Origin: Bryobacteraceae bacterium
GTDB lineage: Bacteria; Acidobacteriota; Terriglobia; Bryobacterales; Bryobacteraceae
Assembly (NCBI GenBank): GCA_025350445.1
Contig: JANXXV010000304.1
Span: forward strand, 1 to 7,133
Reading direction: 5' to 3'
Length of the DNA stretch: 7,133 bases
The position numbers and the translations under genes were made by a program. The notes below the pieces were generated by a model that ran no database searches, was not told the origin of the DNA, and saw only the letters and a program-made list of their open reading frames with translations. Shown here one piece after another: positions 6,814 to 7,133 of the stretch (positions within the stretch are counted from its first letter, which is position 1; every line of letters starts with the position of its first letter).

Positions 6814-7133
6814 TACCGTTTCACCACTTCGGCACGATGGGCGTCGTGCATCGCTTCGGTCGCCACCATACCCTTCACTTCCGAGACCGCAATCATCGGG
6901 AGGAATCGAACGAACAAAAGGAACAGCGTAAGGAACAGTCCGAACGTTCCGAATAACGTCAACATGTCGACTGCGGTCGGCCGGAAATAGCCCCAGGAGG
7001 AAGGTAGGAAGTCCCGGTGCAGCGAGGTCGCGATGATCACAAACCGCTCGAACCACATACCGATGTTCACCACTATCGAGATGAAGAACATGAAGGGGAT
7101 GCTGGTTCGCAATGTCTTAAACCAGAAGAACTG
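6813..7133 (-). CDS. actC: Alternative complex III subunit ActC, C-terminal 106 residues (cut by window edge)
   Basis: This is the tail of the NrfD/PsrC-like membrane subunit of ACIII, believed to contain the quinol-oxidising site next to the iron-sulfur subunit ActB. The frame is open to the right edge, so the start and perhaps three quarters of the protein (family about 450-490 residues) are outside the window. The visible part has two membrane helices and the stretch [20 protein letters not shown], which is highly characteristic of ActC, followed by LPSSWGYF. The codon at 7112 is an internal TTG (Leu), not a start. The TAA overlaps the actD start by one base. actA and actB are expected further upstream, as in other ACIII operons, but are not visible here. 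Confidence 0.93.
   Translation of the reverse strand, partial: QFFWFKTLRTSIPFMFFISIVVNIGMWFERFVIIATSLHRDFLPSSWGYFRPTAVDMLTLFGTFGLFLTLFLLFVRFLPMIAVSEVKGMVATEAMHDAHRAEVVKR

Noticed and set aside
6814..7056. Long upstream extension of actD to a start near 7056.
   Set aside because: It runs antiparallel to nothing new but overlaps the conserved ActC coding region in another frame and gives Arg/Ser-rich sequence unlike DUF3341 proteins; the TAATG start at 6813 fits the family.
1..7133. Mobile element, CRISPR array, tRNA/rRNA, toxin-antitoxin or defence genes.
   Set aside because: No transposase, integrase, spaced direct repeats, structural RNA signature or foreign-looking gene was seen; nearly all bases are accounted for by respiratory genes.

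Overview
The window is a tightly packed piece of a respiratory operon, and every real gene is on the minus strand, so transcription runs from position 7133 towards 1. It holds the end of an alternative complex III (ACIII, quinol:electron-acceptor oxidoreductase) gene set followed by a caa3-type heme-copper cytochrome c oxidase. The gene order is act...CDEF, then an unknown single-helix membrane protein, then sco, coxB, coxA and coxC. This order, the protein flavour and the moderately GC-rich codon use suggest a Gram-negative soil or sediment bacterium, most likely Acidobacteriota (Solibacteraceae/Bryobacterales-like). That assignment is inference; related clusters also occur in Bacteroidota/Rhodothermota and Myxococcota.

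Layout in transcription order: actC (C-terminal 106 residues only, cut by the right edge, 7133-6813); actD (6813-6253); actE, a monoheme cytochrome c lipoprotein (6249-5647); actF, a ten-helix membrane subunit (5643-4420); a 124-base gap with a perfect GC-rich hairpin; an unrecognised 163-residue protein with one membrane helix (4295-3804); a Sco/SenC copper chaperone (3829-3005); coxB with the CuA site and a fused C-terminal cytochrome c (3008-2061); coxA, the catalytic subunit (2039-402); and coxC (399-1, C-terminus cut by the left edge). Most neighbours are separated by 2-3 bases or overlap, which implies co-transcription and translational coupling. The only real breaks are the 124-base gap between the ACIII module and the oxidase module and a 21-base gap before coxA.

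How it works together: ACIII takes electrons from membrane quinol and passes them through its heme c subunits, including ActE, to the heme c fused to CoxB. From there they go to CuA, heme a and the heme a3-CuB centre of CoxA, where oxygen is reduced and protons are pumped. The Sco protein very likely supplies copper to the CuA site of CoxB, whose gene follows directly. CoxA is of the A2 subtype: the usual D-channel glutamate is absent and a Tyr-Ser pair lies just before the CuB histidine.

This is mostly a well-understood respiratory locus. I see no mobile element, CRISPR array, RNA gene or defence system. The least explained pieces are the 163-residue protein between the two modules, the palindromic gap beside it, and a small hairpin that would cover the actF ribosome binding site.
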